This document shows positions 48,657 to 60,204 of a stretch of DNA of 64,000 nt, piece by piece (position 1 is the first letter of the stretch; each line of letters begins with the position of its first letter). The notes below the pieces were generated by a model. It was not told the DNA's origin, ran no database searches, and worked only from the letters and a program-made list of their open reading frames with translations. Position numbers and translations under genes: made by a program. This stretch comes from Dermatemys mawii (taxonomy: Eukaryota; Chordata; Testudines; Dermatemydidae): positions 55,856,785-55,920,784 of the forward strand of contig ML677326.1 of the NCBI GenBank assembly GCA_007922305.1, given 5' to 3'.

Positions 48657-49150
48657 TGGCAACCTAATTCTTTTTTACCTTTATATTTCCATCTTTATTT
48701 CAAAATAACTTTTTAAATAATTCTGTCTCAACCTACCTTTATATTTTCCTCTTTTATTTAATAAACCTTTTGCTTCTTAAAATGTACTAGTTCATCTCTC
48801 AACCTATTTTCTTAATTTTTTTTCTATTTTATAATAACCTCTTTACTGTCTTTCAAACATTTTTCTTTAAAATATTCTTTCTTTAATTAACCTAACCAAA
48901 AATCTTTTTCTTTAATAATCAACCTCTTTCCTTACTAAACCTAACCAGTTTTCTTTAGGTTCTCTTACAAAACCCAGCCAAACATTTCAAAACACAAGCA
49001 CACAAGATTTCCCATCCAAACATTAAAAAAAATAAAAAATTCAAAATGGCCGACAGCAGATCCATAAACAACTGAAACCCGGGAATGGAGGAGGGACAGA
49101 ATCCTAGAAGTGGGCATGGAAACCTGTCAGAGAATACATGGTGATGAGTT
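48657..49150 (-). repeat. Right arm of the long inverted repeat
   Basis: The reverse complement aligns to 43221-43620 with about 90 extra bases, mostly within 48730-48860. Conserved blocks include 'aacctaattcttttttacct' at 48661-48680, 'aacccagccaaacatttcaa' at 48971-48990 and 'atggaaacctgtcagagaat' at 49116-49135. Confidence 0.75.
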
Positions 49151-49914
49151 AAATATTTCTGTGTTCATAGAACTCAGTCCAGCATTTTGATGCAAATTCC
49201 ATGAGATCCCATCTGATCTGCTAACTTAACTAAGAGTGGCTGTTCACCTAATGTGGCAGGATAAGGCTGATGTATTCAGTTACATCAAGAAAAGCCACTG
49301 GTAATAATACCAACATTTTGCAGGTAAACTGTACATTTACCTTTATAAACAAATATAATCATTTATAAACACTCATATAGTATCTTTCGAAGTATATAAA
49401 TGAGAACGCAATTATAGATAAACACTTATTTGAACATTAGGCTCTTGCCTTTCGTTCTTAATGAGACAGTCAAAAGATATGAGCAATAGAAAACTAAAAG
49501 AAGAGCAAGTTACATTTTGCACTATAATTATGACAACATAATAATATTGGATTGCAGATCAGCAGGATAGGATATTACTGCAGAGGCAACTGACTTCCTA
49601 CCCACCCCCTTCCCCTACCACCTCTACTTCATGTACATACAGAGGAAAAAGAAATCCTCAATAGGAGGAAACCTTTCCAACATGATGTAGGAGAAGGATT
49701 CCCTGGATGTAATAATTATTTGGCTGAGATTTTACAAGGGTTCTTAAATAGCTTTAAAGAATAACTTTAGGCTAAGATGGGACAATGTTCAAAGGAAACT
49801 GATGTGCTATGCATATGGCAGAACACATTTTTCATTCTAAAATAGTGCATATCCTATGACATATTTAAATTTAATTAAAGATGCTGTCTCAGGTCTCTCT
49901 TTCACAACACTCAT
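49151..49914. other. Unique non-coding DNA
   Basis: No supported gene and no recognised repeat between the large inverted-repeat element and the MIR copy. Confidence 0.4.
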
Positions 49915-50070
49915 TAAGATTTTATAACACTTTGCATTCTTTATCACACCTCTCACCTGAAGATTTCACCATCCTTTCTAAACATTAAAGAATTTAGCCA
50001 CAGAACATCCATATCAGACTGAGAAGCAGTATCTTCATATTACAGGTGGGGAAACTGATGTGCACATGGA
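49915..50070 (-). mobile_element. MIR-type SINE, minus strand
   Basis: Text in the order 'aacactttgcattctttatc', 'tatcttcatattacaggtgg' and 'ggaaactgatgtgcac' is the reverse complement of a MIR tail and core. It is truncated and diverged. Confidence 0.55.
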
Positions 50071-50209
50071 CATCAAGTAATGCAAAAAAGGTCATATATA
50101 GAGCCTTGCAATTCCATGGAGATACACTTTATATCTGCAGATATCCACATCATGGATAGATGTGTTACCTGGGGTTCTTTTAACCCAAAGCTCTCGGTAA
50201 CATTTACTC

Positions 50210-51034
50210 TGTGCGAGATGGTGTCACAAAATAAATCAGGGGAGACATGGCTGTCTGACCAATTGATGGCTGTCACAAACACAAAAGTGTTTTCACTTAA
50301 AGCTAAATTTTACTTAGTCTCAAGCACTTACACACGTCCGCAATAGATTAGTAAAACACCCCAACTCTTGATAATTACTGAAGCTGAGCGTGGCTTTTGA
50401 GTGGCACCGTGACAGGCTTCTGCTGGCCAGGCTTCCCTCTGTCAGTGGGGACCAAGATGCATCCAGAGGGAGTGTCCCTGAAGAGCCCCTTCTGAGAAGT
50501 CCAATTATCTCAAACTTTTCCCCCTTTTTTATACATTAGTAATATCCCTTAAAGCAAACTTGCTAAGCAAGATGGTTTAAAAAGGTCAAACACAAGATTT
50601 CCTTATGGTCATCAATTTACCAGATATGTTGGTTTTTTGTTTTTTTTTTCTCTGAGCATCCATGCCTTGAGGCCCTGACAAACATTCCTGGGGCACGTAT
50701 ATACAGATTTCTTGTTTTTCTAAAATACATGCATCAGCAACTTCAACATCCTTAGCATAAAGAATGCAGAGTCAAGCTGCCCTGTCTGTGGCATCCAAAA
50801 CCCCCTCCCCTCCTGCCTTGGTTACAGTGAGGTTGCTGCATGACCAATTTATCACCTGCTAACTTGGCTACTTTTAGCAGTAAGCCACAGTGGCTTGATA
50901 TGGCCTGTTAGCTTAACTACTATTAGCAACACACAATAGTGGTTCAGTACAGCCTGCTAGCTTGGCTACTGGCTGTTAGCAACAAGCAACAGTGGATTAG
51001 GCACTTTACTCGTTTGCCAAAATCTTCCCGAACA
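50210..51034 (-). mobile_element. Solo LTR-like element, minus strand
   Basis: On the minus strand the order is that of a retroviral LTR: three 49-bp tandem repeats in an upstream (U3-like) position, a TATA-like TGTATAAAAAAGGG (complement of about 50525-50540), then an R/U5-like region with 'actccctctggatgcatctt' and 'gagactaagtaaaatttagc'. The proposed edges (TG at 50210, CA at 51034 on the plus strand) are a guess, and the flanking bases give no clear target duplication. I recall similar LTRs in turtle genomes. No gag, pol or env frame is next to it, so it is best called a solo LTR. Confidence 0.6.
50855..51000 (-). repeat. Three 49-bp tandem repeats
   Basis: Units start at 50855, 50904 and 50953, an exact 49-bp period. 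Each begins CCTG.TA.CTT..CTA and continues with 'ttagca..aa.c.acagtgg'. Their place at the upstream end of the LTR-like element matches that of enhancer repeats in U3, which is an inference. Confidence 0.85.
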
Positions 51035-53010
51035 GATGTAGATCCAAATTCTGTAGCTACGCATGGTTCTAGTCATATAGCAACTCCACTGGAAAACTAG
51101 ATTAGAATCCAGGGCTGAAATCCTGGCTCCACTGGAGTTAGTGAGAATTTTGCCTTTGATGTCAGGGGAGCCAGAATTTCACCTCTTATCTCCAGATTCA
51201 TAGACCTGCTTTAACCTCTATATAAGATTATGCTCTCTAGCAATTGGCTGCCAAACATCCAGGTGAAATGTTCAGAAGATACACAACAGTGCTGTTGCTG
51301 AACATTAGAACTATGCCACACTATTTAACTATGAAACAGCAACACCTCAGCGAGTGACCTAGAGAACTAGCAAGAAAGGGGTTAAAACAAGCTATTAAAA
51401 TTCTGATCAGAGAAGTCCCAAGAGCATTGTTGCTCTGACAACTGCCTCCACCCACTGCTCACAGATCTATTCCAGTACATTTCATCTCACTGATTTTTAG
51501 TTTTCCCCTGCACATCCTTACCTCTGCCATATTCTTCCATAAATTGCAGACTCACTGGGTTGAGTGAGATGAAGAGCTGTCACCAAACACAATCTTTCTA
51601 TTCAGCATTCAAAGAAAGTGTTAATAGAACACAAGCATTTTTGGGGAAAAAATAGCTATTCTGAACCCATCAAATTGTTTCCTAAAGGCATTTTATAGAG
51701 GCACTGAGGTGGCAGTGTAGTTGGGCAACCAGAAAATGTTTATTGGTGAAGTTTACTCATCTCTTTCCTCCCCCACATCATTGTTTTAAAAAATTTATAA
51801 AAGTAAATATAAGAATTAGGTTAATATAATATTAAGGCTCAGACTAAAAATAAAAAGAAATCAGGGAATGCTAGGGTTAGAGTTCATATTGCAACAATAA
51901 CTAAACCCATTACACATATGGATTATTTTCTCTTCTTGATTTCCTTGTTACACATTTAACAAATGGCATGTATAACACAAACACAGCATGCAGTGAGCTG
52001 AATGTAGTACAGTAGTGGTGTAGGAGCCTTATATTTTTTGTATTTCCTGATTCTCTTGTATTTTAACTGTGCCTGTATGTAGAGAGTTTCTCTCTCCCCC
52101 AGTAAATATACACCCACACATGTAAGCAAATACGCACACTGAAAATACATAGTTACACACTTACATGCATATTTATACCTATGTGGTATCAGCTCATTAA
52201 CATTCTTTGCCATCATTCATTTTCTTAATGGAACTGATGACACATGAATTTTGTGTGCTTTAAATTTCCTTTCTTATGCAGGCTAATGGTTATTGCATTT
52301 CTTGCAATATCATTAGAAACCATTTCTTGATGTTCTGTGGCTGTTTTTACAAACCAATGACCAGTCAGCATCTATGTTTACTGCAATCTTTATCCTTTCC
52401 TATTATTACAATTGTTTCAGTCTTGTTTGTTTTCTTTTAAATCATAAAATCTAAGTTCAAGGATATAGCATTAATACAATAGAACAGGACCAAAACAGCA
52501 GTATTTTTCATCTTCTATACAAGAAATGTCTAGAGTTTTTTTCCATGCACATATAAATTCTGACAGCTTTTCCATCACTGGTTCCAGTTCACTGGCTTCG
52601 ATATTCTTCTTAACATCTGCGTTTATTAGGAGAGATGCAAGTAAACTTCTCAGCTGTTACCTCCCATTCCCTTTAGAATTATAGAAGTTGCTAGTACACA
52701 ATGCTTCTTTACCAGGGCACTTTTTATGAAGGCCTGTATCTCCAGATGACTCTTAAGAATCTTCATTCCCAAGTTACCCTGAATCTGTCCATACATTGGG
52801 CCAAGTTCATAGGTGAGTTCTAGGACTCCTAAGTAATAGGTGGTGTGAACAGTTGTATAAGTTAGGTAGTGATAAGCAGGTCTGACTCTAACTGAGTTTA
52901 GAAGACTTTGTGGTGAGCTAGGGTCTATGTTGGTGACGTTTGCACTTTTTCCAGTTTCTTCATGTTACGTTACAGACCAGCTTAGTCCCTCTTAAATTCA
53001 CACCTATTTA
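51035..53010. other. Non-coding DNA, one short interspersed repeat
   Basis: No supported gene. The stretch 51110-51185 ('tggctccactggagttagtg', 'agaattttgcctttgatgtc') resembles a short amniote repeat also hinted at near 36030. The rest looks unique. Confidence 0.4.
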
Positions 53011-53432
53011 GGCCAGGTCTGTAATACATAGGTTGACACAAAACAGCTTACATCACCCTAATCTGTAAATATCTACACTACCACATTGCTCCTACCGATA
53101 GAAATCCCCAACTACACTGGCCTAACAAATCCACCTCCGTGAGAAGCCTGTGCTTAGGTTGATGTATTTCGGGCAGTACGATGTCTGTGTATACACTGTG
53201 TTACATACGTTGCCTGTCCGGAGCCCCGAGTGGTACTCCCAGCTGAGACCCCTGCTCAGAGCTGATGCCCTGGGCTCTCAGCCCCCCACCCACTTAAGTG
53301 GATGCAAGCAGTCCTGGCGAGGACACACCCCACAAGCAGAAGGAGTGCGTTGTGAAAACCTACAGAAATTATTGTGGTGGCTGTACGTTGATGTAACGTA
53401 GGTCAACTTAATTGTTTAGTGTAGAAAAGGCC
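53011..53432. mobile_element. PIF/Harbinger-like MITE with TTA duplication
   Basis: The 422-bp element is flanked by TTA on both sides (53008-53010 and 53433-53435). The ends are inverted: left GGCCAGGTCTGTAATACATA, right reverse complement GGCCTTTTCTACACTAAACA, with 'ggttgac' and 'ttgacc' just inside. A 3-bp TWA-type duplication is characteristic of PIF/Harbinger transposons. The GC-rich centre gives the open frame 53150-53401, which has no transposase domain. A non-autonomous derivative is the likely reading. Confidence 0.8.
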
Positions 53433-53435
53433 TTA

Positions 53436-54239
53436 TTGACAGGCAATTTATACAATCTCTCCAAATATTACCTCTGAATTTATGCCCACTCTATCTAAAG
53501 GAATTGAACCTATTTTAGTGTGCACATTAAGAAGTAGAGAGGAGCAGTAGAAAAAACAAACAAAAAAACCCAACTCAGGTTTTTACCCACTTTTTGCTGC
53601 TTTTTAGTTATTAGTGGGCTTATCTACACAAGAAAGTCATGCAATTTAAGTGTGACTTCTAAATGGATATAGTCAATCATTCAAAAGATTGTGTAAACAC
53701 ATTTCATTTTACACTGGTTTTATTTCAGTTTAGCTTATGTTTATTGGGAACAGGTTTAAGATAAAGCAAAATAAATGTCTCTAAACACCAATTCAAATTA
53801 AAGTGGTGCAATTTCTCCCTCATGTTCACTCACACTTCCTTAAGCTCAGAAAGGCTTCCTTACTCATCACCTCTGCATGTGGCACATTATTTGGAAATGG
53901 GGTTTGGCCATAGTCTATCATGGATTTCTGAAGACAATACACCATTAATTTCAAAGGATGTTCTGTTTAAAAACCAGTGACACCATATGGCCCATTATTA
54001 GAGTTGTGCAGATAATGGATTTTCTCGTTTGCTTGCAATCTTAAAAAATTGGGGGAAAGCATTTCAGGTCAATAGAGTTGCCAACAGTTTTTCAAAAATA
54101 AGGGTCTGTTTTTTAGCACCCTCCTCCCAATATTATCATCAATAATAGTTATTAATAATTAACAATATGCAGTACTCACCTACATTCTCCAGGGGTATTT
54201 CTTGCTGCTTTTTGCAGCACTTAGCAAGTTCCAGTCTTA
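53436..54239. other. Non-coding, possible further MITE
   Basis: No supported gene. 'gggcttatctacacaagaaa' near 53618 and 'gtaaacacatttcattttac' near 53695 resemble ends of turtle MITEs with a 'tctacac' terminus, but I could not find a matching opposite end. The remainder is unremarkable. Confidence 0.35.
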
Positions 54240-54375
54240 TTGAAGATGACCTGAAGAAGAGCTCTGTGTGGCTCGAAAGTTGGTCTCTCTCACCAACAGA
54301 AGTTGGTCCAATAAACGAAATTGCTTCACCCGCCTTGTCTCGCTAATATCCTGGGACCAATATGGCTAAAACTAC
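54240..54375 (+). mobile_element. Penelope-like 3' tail, second type
   Basis: Text 'gacctgaagaagagctctgt', 'gtggctcgaaagttggtctc', 'caccaacagaagttggtcca' and 'atatcctgggaccaatatgg' is a repeat I recall as a Penelope-like tail common in reptiles and fish. It contains a hammerhead-like core: CTGAAGA (54251-54257), a four-base stem GAGC (54259-54262) with GCTC (54271-54274), and GAAA (54275-54278). One extra A (54258) lies between CTGAAGA and the stem compared with the canonical core. The element ends in 'atggctaaaacta', like the 'acacggctgctac' end of the first type. Confidence 0.6.
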
Positions 54376-54419
54376 AGTGCATTCATAAAAGGAATGAATG
54401 ACATTTTTGCATTGTTGGA

Positions 54420-55590
54420 GGCTGGGAGAGGGGTGTGATGTGTTTGAGCCCTTTGGGGTGTCACCTGATGTGCTGGGATACCACTGAGTCAGCCTGTTCT
54501 GTAAGCGTGGATCTCTTTACTTGGATTTGCTGGGTTAGGCTCACAAGCCTCTTCCAGCCAGGCACACAAGCAGGCCACACGCAGCTGCATTGAAGGACGG
54601 AGACTCAGTCTAGAAAGATGCAGCCTTAAGACCTTGCCCCAACACTCTGGTGTCCACTCCCTTTAAGGGGTACAAACTCAAAGAGTTTATAACCTTTCCC
54701 CCTCCTCAATGTGGAGGGAGATATGCACAAATTCTTCCCCACCCCATCCCCATTAGAAATTACATAGACTGGGTTATATTATAAACAAGAAATAAGTTTA
54801 AATGCAAAAGATGAATTTTAAGTGAATATAAGAAACAACAGACAGAACAAAGCAGATTACTGAGCTAATAAAGCAAAACATGCAAGCTAAGCTCAATATA
54901 CTTAAGAACCAAGTTACAAAATGTAGTTTCTTACCTTGAATGTTATTTTAGGTAGGTTGCAAAATTTCTGTGGTTCAGAGTTCCAGTTATGTTTCTTTTT
55001 AGACTGGACCCTTTGCCTCAGTCTGGACTCCCCCGTTCCTTCCCTTCAGATGCCTTTAGCCATCTTTCTTCTTGGGCAGACAAGCCATGGAGAGGAAGAA
55101 TCTCATTTGCCTTCCTCCTTACCCTTAAATAAGATTATATAAGGTGGGAATCCTTTGTTTCAAAAACTTGAACCCCCTTGCCTTCCAATGGAAAGTTAAA
55201 AGAAGTTTCAGGTAATGTTTCGTATCAGGTGACAAGACCGTACTATCGCAGAGTCCATGAGTCAGTGGCAGTATGGAGCATCTGCAGGAAGGCCAAGCCT
55301 TTTCACAGTCCCCTGTCTTCGCTAATGGGCCATCAGCCCTGTCTGGCTTTCATATTGTTGTAGCTGAAGTGTTAGCAGTCGGTGTCACCCAAAGTATTAC
55401 AGCTGAAATGCAGATAAATAGTTAATATTCCTAACTTCATATGCAGAAATGATACAGGCATACACATTGGATAATCACATTCAGTAAATCATAACCTCTC
55501 CAATGATATCTTACATGAGCCATTTTGCATAAAGTGTCTCAGTTATGTCATATTCATATCATAAGCACATTTTCATAAAGAATATGGAGT
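54420..55590 (-). repeat. LTR-like long repeat block, minus strand
   Basis: Similar in layout to 25880-26990: a GC-rich start, an A-rich middle ('gaattttaagtgaatataag') and an AT-rich end ('gagccattttgcataaagtg', 'tcataaagaatatggagtg'). Read on the minus strand the AT-rich end comes first. I recall the 'gccattttgcataaag' text as a frequent repeat in turtles. There is no retroviral gene. The frames 54936-55142 and 55178-55363 lie within the repeat and have no domain. Confidence 0.5.
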
Positions 55591-57715
55591 GAAAAATTAC
55601 AAAGGGACAGATCAAAACAAGTTGGTGAAATACTTTAGTGGATCCAAATATGCATTTTTAAAGATTTTTGGCTAAAAAAAAATGGTTTCCAGCTCTAGCC
55701 AAGATTATCCTCTTCAAAAGCAACAGGATTTAGAAGTATTATTTGCCTATTCTTGTTAGACAGCATGAATATCTGGAATTTCCTCAGCCACAAGAGGGAG
55801 ATTTCTGCTGCAGAGAGAGACTGCTTGTCTCACCTTAGTAAGGTTCAGTTAATGGTACTGAGGCAAAAACCTATAATTTTGAATGGCGACACAGGCAGGT
55901 TGCAAACATCTCTAAGTTAATGTGTGTTACTGGGTGCACTTTTTAAAAAAAACAGAATGAGGGTGTTATGAGAAAGCTGTGAGGGTCAGCTGTGAGCACT
56001 TAATCACTCTGATAATATTAATCAATACTTTTGGTTTTTCTGTTTTTTCTTCTTGTATTTTGAAGTGAGATCAGTCTAAAGTAAAATATTCTGCACAGAT
56101 ATAAAGCAAACTAAAACAAACCACACCATCTTCATAATTTTGCAGCATTTGGAGTGTTAAAGAAAATTACATTCATGCCAATTAAAAGGGCTCCAGAACA
56201 CTAGAGTATTCAGACTTTTGACTAGCTAACAAAAAAAGGTAATGATTTGTAATGAGCAATACCTTTGCCTTGCTAGATTTGTTGGGCAATGCAATGCTGG
56301 AGGCCTGTGCACATGCATATTGGAATTAATGGAGCAGGAGCTCATGCTGCTGGGAACAGCTGGGGGTGCTTAGCTTGTTTTTCCCTCTGAAGAACTTTTG
56401 GATTTAGTTTGTAACTAGCATTTACGTAAATCTGTAAAGGAGAGAAGAGAGAGAAGGTGAATGAATGGAAATAGACCTATGGAAAGTAAATCAAGAAAAT
56501 AGAGGGTAGTTTGTTCCACGGCTGGAGAAAAGAAATTACTTTTAAATCTCTCCATGTCTAGTCCTTGTTCATGATTTCCCCCAAACTACAATACTCAACT
56601 CTCTCTCGAATAAAACAAAACAGGAGTACCTCTGTCTCATATACACCATGATACCGCTCAGATCCTACTTCCAACAAAATTTTACATCATATTTACTGTA
56701 TATGGCTTTTCAGCACTGCTACATTGTTTTTTGGTCTGGTATATTCTCTTTATATGTTCTTGAAACAAGCAAAAAAACCTGAACACACTGTACACCCTAA
56801 TAGCATTAATTTGTTACTGTTGCATCAGGGTGACGCAGCTGGTGCAAAATATTCTGGATCTGCCACCATAGAGCTTCCAGTAGGAAGCAGAGGAAAAAGG
56901 GAGAACCCTGAGGATTTCAGCAATGTGGAGGAGGTTTTGGGAGGAAGCTGCAGAAGTTTGAATCCATGATACTTCCTTTTTCTTGTGCACATTCCTTTAG
57001 CCACTGCATCTCCTCCAGAGTAGTTCAAAAATGTCACATTACAGGATCCTGTCTAGTATTCTTCAAGGTCTAACTTGTTATTGGGTTTCAAGTCAGCTAA
57101 AGCAGTGAAATGCTCATTGCTGGGGTGCATTTTGATTGTTTTCCTGTCTTCTTTAGGCTATTCAAAGGAAGGCAGCTGCTACATTTTGCCTTTCTAAATC
57201 CCATATGCCTGAAGCCTCATGTTCACTGTCAAAACAGTTTAATCTTACATCACCAATATGCTTTTATAATTTTTTCCTTCTAGTAATCACCTACTGATCC
57301 ATCTTTTTATCTAGTGAGTTCTTCCTCCCCCCATTTACCTAACAGTTCATACCTTGAATTATTGTTCATTTACAACATAAATATATACAGGAATGTACAG
57401 TAGTAGTTCTGTAACAGATCAAAAGGCCTATTATCTGAGGACCAGAAGTACTACAAAGCATCATCAATGTTTACTCAAAACAATTTGAATTGAATGCTTT
57501 CAGCATATCACAGGAAAATGCACAGAATTAAAATCATACATTTTCTGTGGTCAGTATGTTGTACCATTAGGACCCAAATTTAAAAGGAAAAATAGAAAAG
57601 ATGGAACATTCACAGATAAAGTGAGGTGTTGGCATTATAGTTCGAATGCTTCATAGAGTGGGTGTTTTTAAGACAACATTGCTTTTGAAGGATACTGAAT
57701 TAATTGATGTCCAGT
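55591..57715. other. Unique non-coding DNA
   Basis: No supported gene. The open frames at 56724-56969 (+) and 56825-57037 (-) overlap on opposite strands and lack a domain. No repeat is recognised. Confidence 0.4.
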
Positions 57716-57724
57716 AACTGTTGA

Positions 57725-57935
57725 TAACAGCTAGTGGTTGTTTGTGGATACAGCACTAGACTGGAACTCAAGAGACCAGATTCTATTCCAGGATCTGTCA
57801 CTGGCCTGCTGGGTGATCTCGGGCAAATCATTTCACTTTTATTTGTCTCAGTTTCCCAATTTGTAAAACGTTGGCCTCCTTTGTGAAGCACTTTGAGGTT
57901 TATGGAGGAAACTTGCTATATAATAACTGGATATT
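57725..57935 (+). mobile_element. MIR-type SINE
   Basis: A nearly full-length plus-strand copy: 'cagcactagactggaactca', 'agagaccagattctattcca', 'tgtcactggcctgctgggtg', 'atctcgggcaaatcatttca', 'ctcagtttcccaatttgtaa' and the tail 'tgaagcactttgaggtttat'. This order (tRNA-like head, core, LINE-derived tail) is that of amniote MIRs. The minus-strand frame 57700-57891 is a shadow. Confidence 0.85.
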
Positions 57936-58700
57936 AGTAATTGTCCATTTTTAGCTTTTGCAGAAATTTTTCAAACTAAATTGTTCCATAAATAGGAACC
58001 TCACATGAGTAGGGATTCATGGGAAAAGGAAGGGCAACTTAGAACTATACTATAAGACACTCGAATATAAATCCATTTTGTCACACTTTCCTAACTTTCT
58101 TTGATGCTTTTCTAAATGATCAAAGTCAGGTGTGAGGACATGAAAAGCTTCTTTCATCACATCCCAGCTAGTAGGTCTTGATTTTGCTACAAAGCCCTAA
58201 TGCTGAATTTCTGATATTACAGTCACCATTGTAACACACTAGGATAGCATACATTTGGCATCATAGTTTCATTCCAGGATTAGCAAAAGCAGAAGCTGAT
58301 TTTGAACAACGGAGGCTACTTTTAAAAAAATGTGTTTAATAATTAGCAGTGATCACAAGGAAAATACAGACAAAGGCTATCATGGAGGCCACTCACCACT
58401 AGGACACCTCCTCCTGGCTACTCAGGGGATTAGCTCCTTCCAGGTACTTCACCCTCCTCCAGTGGTCTCTCCACCCACAATTCTCTCTTACCTTGAAGCG
58501 TCTGTTGCTTCAGGAACCGCATCTTTCTCTTCATGACTAGACTCTTCAGCCAGGTCACTATGGTCCTCCCCTTCCAGGGTACTGAAGTTTTCAGGGACAA
58601 ACTCTACTACCTGGTCTATGTCACTTCCTCAGTGGCTGGTTGGGGACCCTGGGCCTGCTCTCTACTTCAGGTTCCAGATCAGAGGCCCTCTCAGCCACCC
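57936..58700. other. Non-coding; second half GC-rich and repeat-like
   Basis: From about 58330 to the CR1 at 58704 the sequence is pyrimidine-rich ('tcctccttccaggtacttca' type text) and seems to continue beyond the CR1 at 59160-59450 with 'gtgcagcctgggcagttaat'. It may be one LTR-type repeat interrupted by CR1. The frames 58330-58536 and 58640-58831 have no domain. Confidence 0.35.
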
Positions 58701-58703
58701 GGG

Positions 58704-59145
58704 TCATAGAATCACAGAACATCAGGATTGGAAGGGATCTCATGAGGTCATCTAGTCCAATCCTCTGCTCAAAGCAGGACCAGTCCCCAACTAAATCATC
58801 CCAGCCAGCGCTTTGTCAAGCCTTACCTTAAAAACCTCTAAGGCAGGAGATACCACCACCTCCCTAGGTAACCCATTCCAGTGCTTCACCACCCTCCTAG
58901 TGAAAAAGTTCTTCTTAATATCCAATCTAAACCTCCCCCATTGTAACTTGAGACCATTACTCCTTGTTCTGTCATCTGATACCACTGAGAACAGTCTAGA
59001 TCCATCCTCCTTGGAACCCCCTTTCAGGTAGTTGAAAGCAGCTATCAACCCCCCCCACCCTCATTCTTCTCTTCTGTAGCCTAACAATCCCAGTTCCCTC
59101 AGCTTCTCCTCATAAGTCATGTGCTCCAGTCCCCTATCCTATGCG
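58704..59145 (-). mobile_element. CR1 LINE 3' end (minus strand)
   Basis: The left edge is the CR1 3' end in reverse complement: 'gtcatagaatcacagaacat', 'gaggtcatctagtccaatcc'. The minus-strand frame 59048 to 58791 reads [20 protein letters not shown] through [11 protein letters not shown] to LDKALAGMI, nearly the same as the end of the large copy at 29795-30043. The 5' truncation is near 59145 ('ctccagtcccctatc'). This is the classic CR1 subtype and is well preserved. The plus-strand frame 58813-59031 is its shadow. Confidence 0.92.
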
Positions 59146-60200
59146 TTGCTGCTTTTCCCCTGAGCCGTTTCTACTTTTTGGACTCTCCCCCTCTCTGAGT
59201 TATCCAGCCACACAACTCCCTCTTGTAAGCTATCTGCCTCCATAGTCCCAAACACAGAATTCTTCTTTCAGCAAGAGGATGCAAACTACTTTCCTGAAGT
59301 CCCCAGCTGTCTTCAGCTACTAATCTTTCTACCACCCCTTACTTTTCTTATCCACCTGAGCCTCTTCTCTAATTAATCCCTGCTCCCTAATGCCTCATCT
59401 GGGTGCAGCCTGGGCAGTTAATTAGCCCCCCCCCCCCAACCCAGCCACCTTTAATCCCACCACAATATAGCTTTCAAAGTACTGTAAATTTGTCTTTTAA
59501 TTAAAGTTCTCTCTCTTCAAATCTGGCAGAGGACAAAAGGTCTTATTTGGTCTACTTATATTTTTTACCACATTTTCCCAACAGTCGCTGAACACCTGGT
59601 AGTAAACACAGTATCATTAATTTTAGGAACTAACAAAAAGTGCTACTCGTTGTTTTCACAAAATGCCAGATTCTGCCCTCAGTTACATCCCCATTTAATC
59701 CACTGGTGCTGTAACTAAGGGTAGAATTTATCCCTATGTTTCTACAGTAATAAATCACAAGATTACTCAAAAATATGGAATGAAAGGCTGAAAAAGAATT
59801 CGTTATAAGCAAAGAAAGTAATATATTAGGAAGAATGCAACATTGTGTTGGCAGCATTCTGACATGGCTTCTGATGTATAAAGTCCAGGGACAAATGCCT
59901 TCCTGGTGCCATTTTCTATCTGGAATCCTAGGTAAAACTGTAAAATGAGTAAAATACTGCCAAGCCAGTGTATACTGATTGTGTTGCCATATGCTTGCTA
60001 ATTCCTTTGCAAGTGACTCAGTGGATCAGAAGTAAGTGATCTTATTCTAGATTTGGCTGGAGAAATACACAATAACTTCTGTTTGATTAGAAATTTTCAT
60101 TGACCACAGGAGAGTTTGGAGGAGAAGGGGACTCAAACTTCAATGATTTTCACTGTTCCAGCAAAAGAGGATTCACAACTATTAATTAATTAAAGTCTCA
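59146..60200. other. Non-coding; GC-rich first part, C run
   Basis: 59146-59460 is pyrimidine-rich and may be the continuation of the repeat interrupted by CR1. A C run of about 14 lies at 59427-59440. The rest, including the minus-strand frame 59630-59857, is unrecognised. Confidence 0.4.
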
Positions 60201-60204
60201 CAGT

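Larger units (their letters stand above)
43221..49150. mobile_element. Unclassified 5.9-kb element with long inverted ends
   Basis: 43221-43620 and 48657-49150 are diverged inverted repeats. Outer match: 'actcataaccatg' and 'ttgacaggtttctgt' on the left, versus reverse complement 'actcatcaccatg' and 'ctgacaggtttccat' on the right. Inner matches include 'tgtgtgcttgtgttt' (43360) and 'aaaaaagaattaggttg' (about 43598-43614). The right arm carries about 90 extra bases. The interior is AT-rich, holds several internal duplications (listed separately) and has no transposase-like frame. Clear similarity stops near 43221 and 49150, but weaker matches continue outward a little, and I could not identify a target duplication. 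It could be a large non-autonomous DNA transposon or an inverted duplication. Confidence 0.6.

Noticed and set aside
43221..49150. Interpretation of the large inverted-repeat element as a Polinton/Maverick or an integrated virus
   Set aside because: No polymerase, integrase, ATPase, capsid or other viral protein can be read in any frame, so length and inverted ends alone do not justify it.
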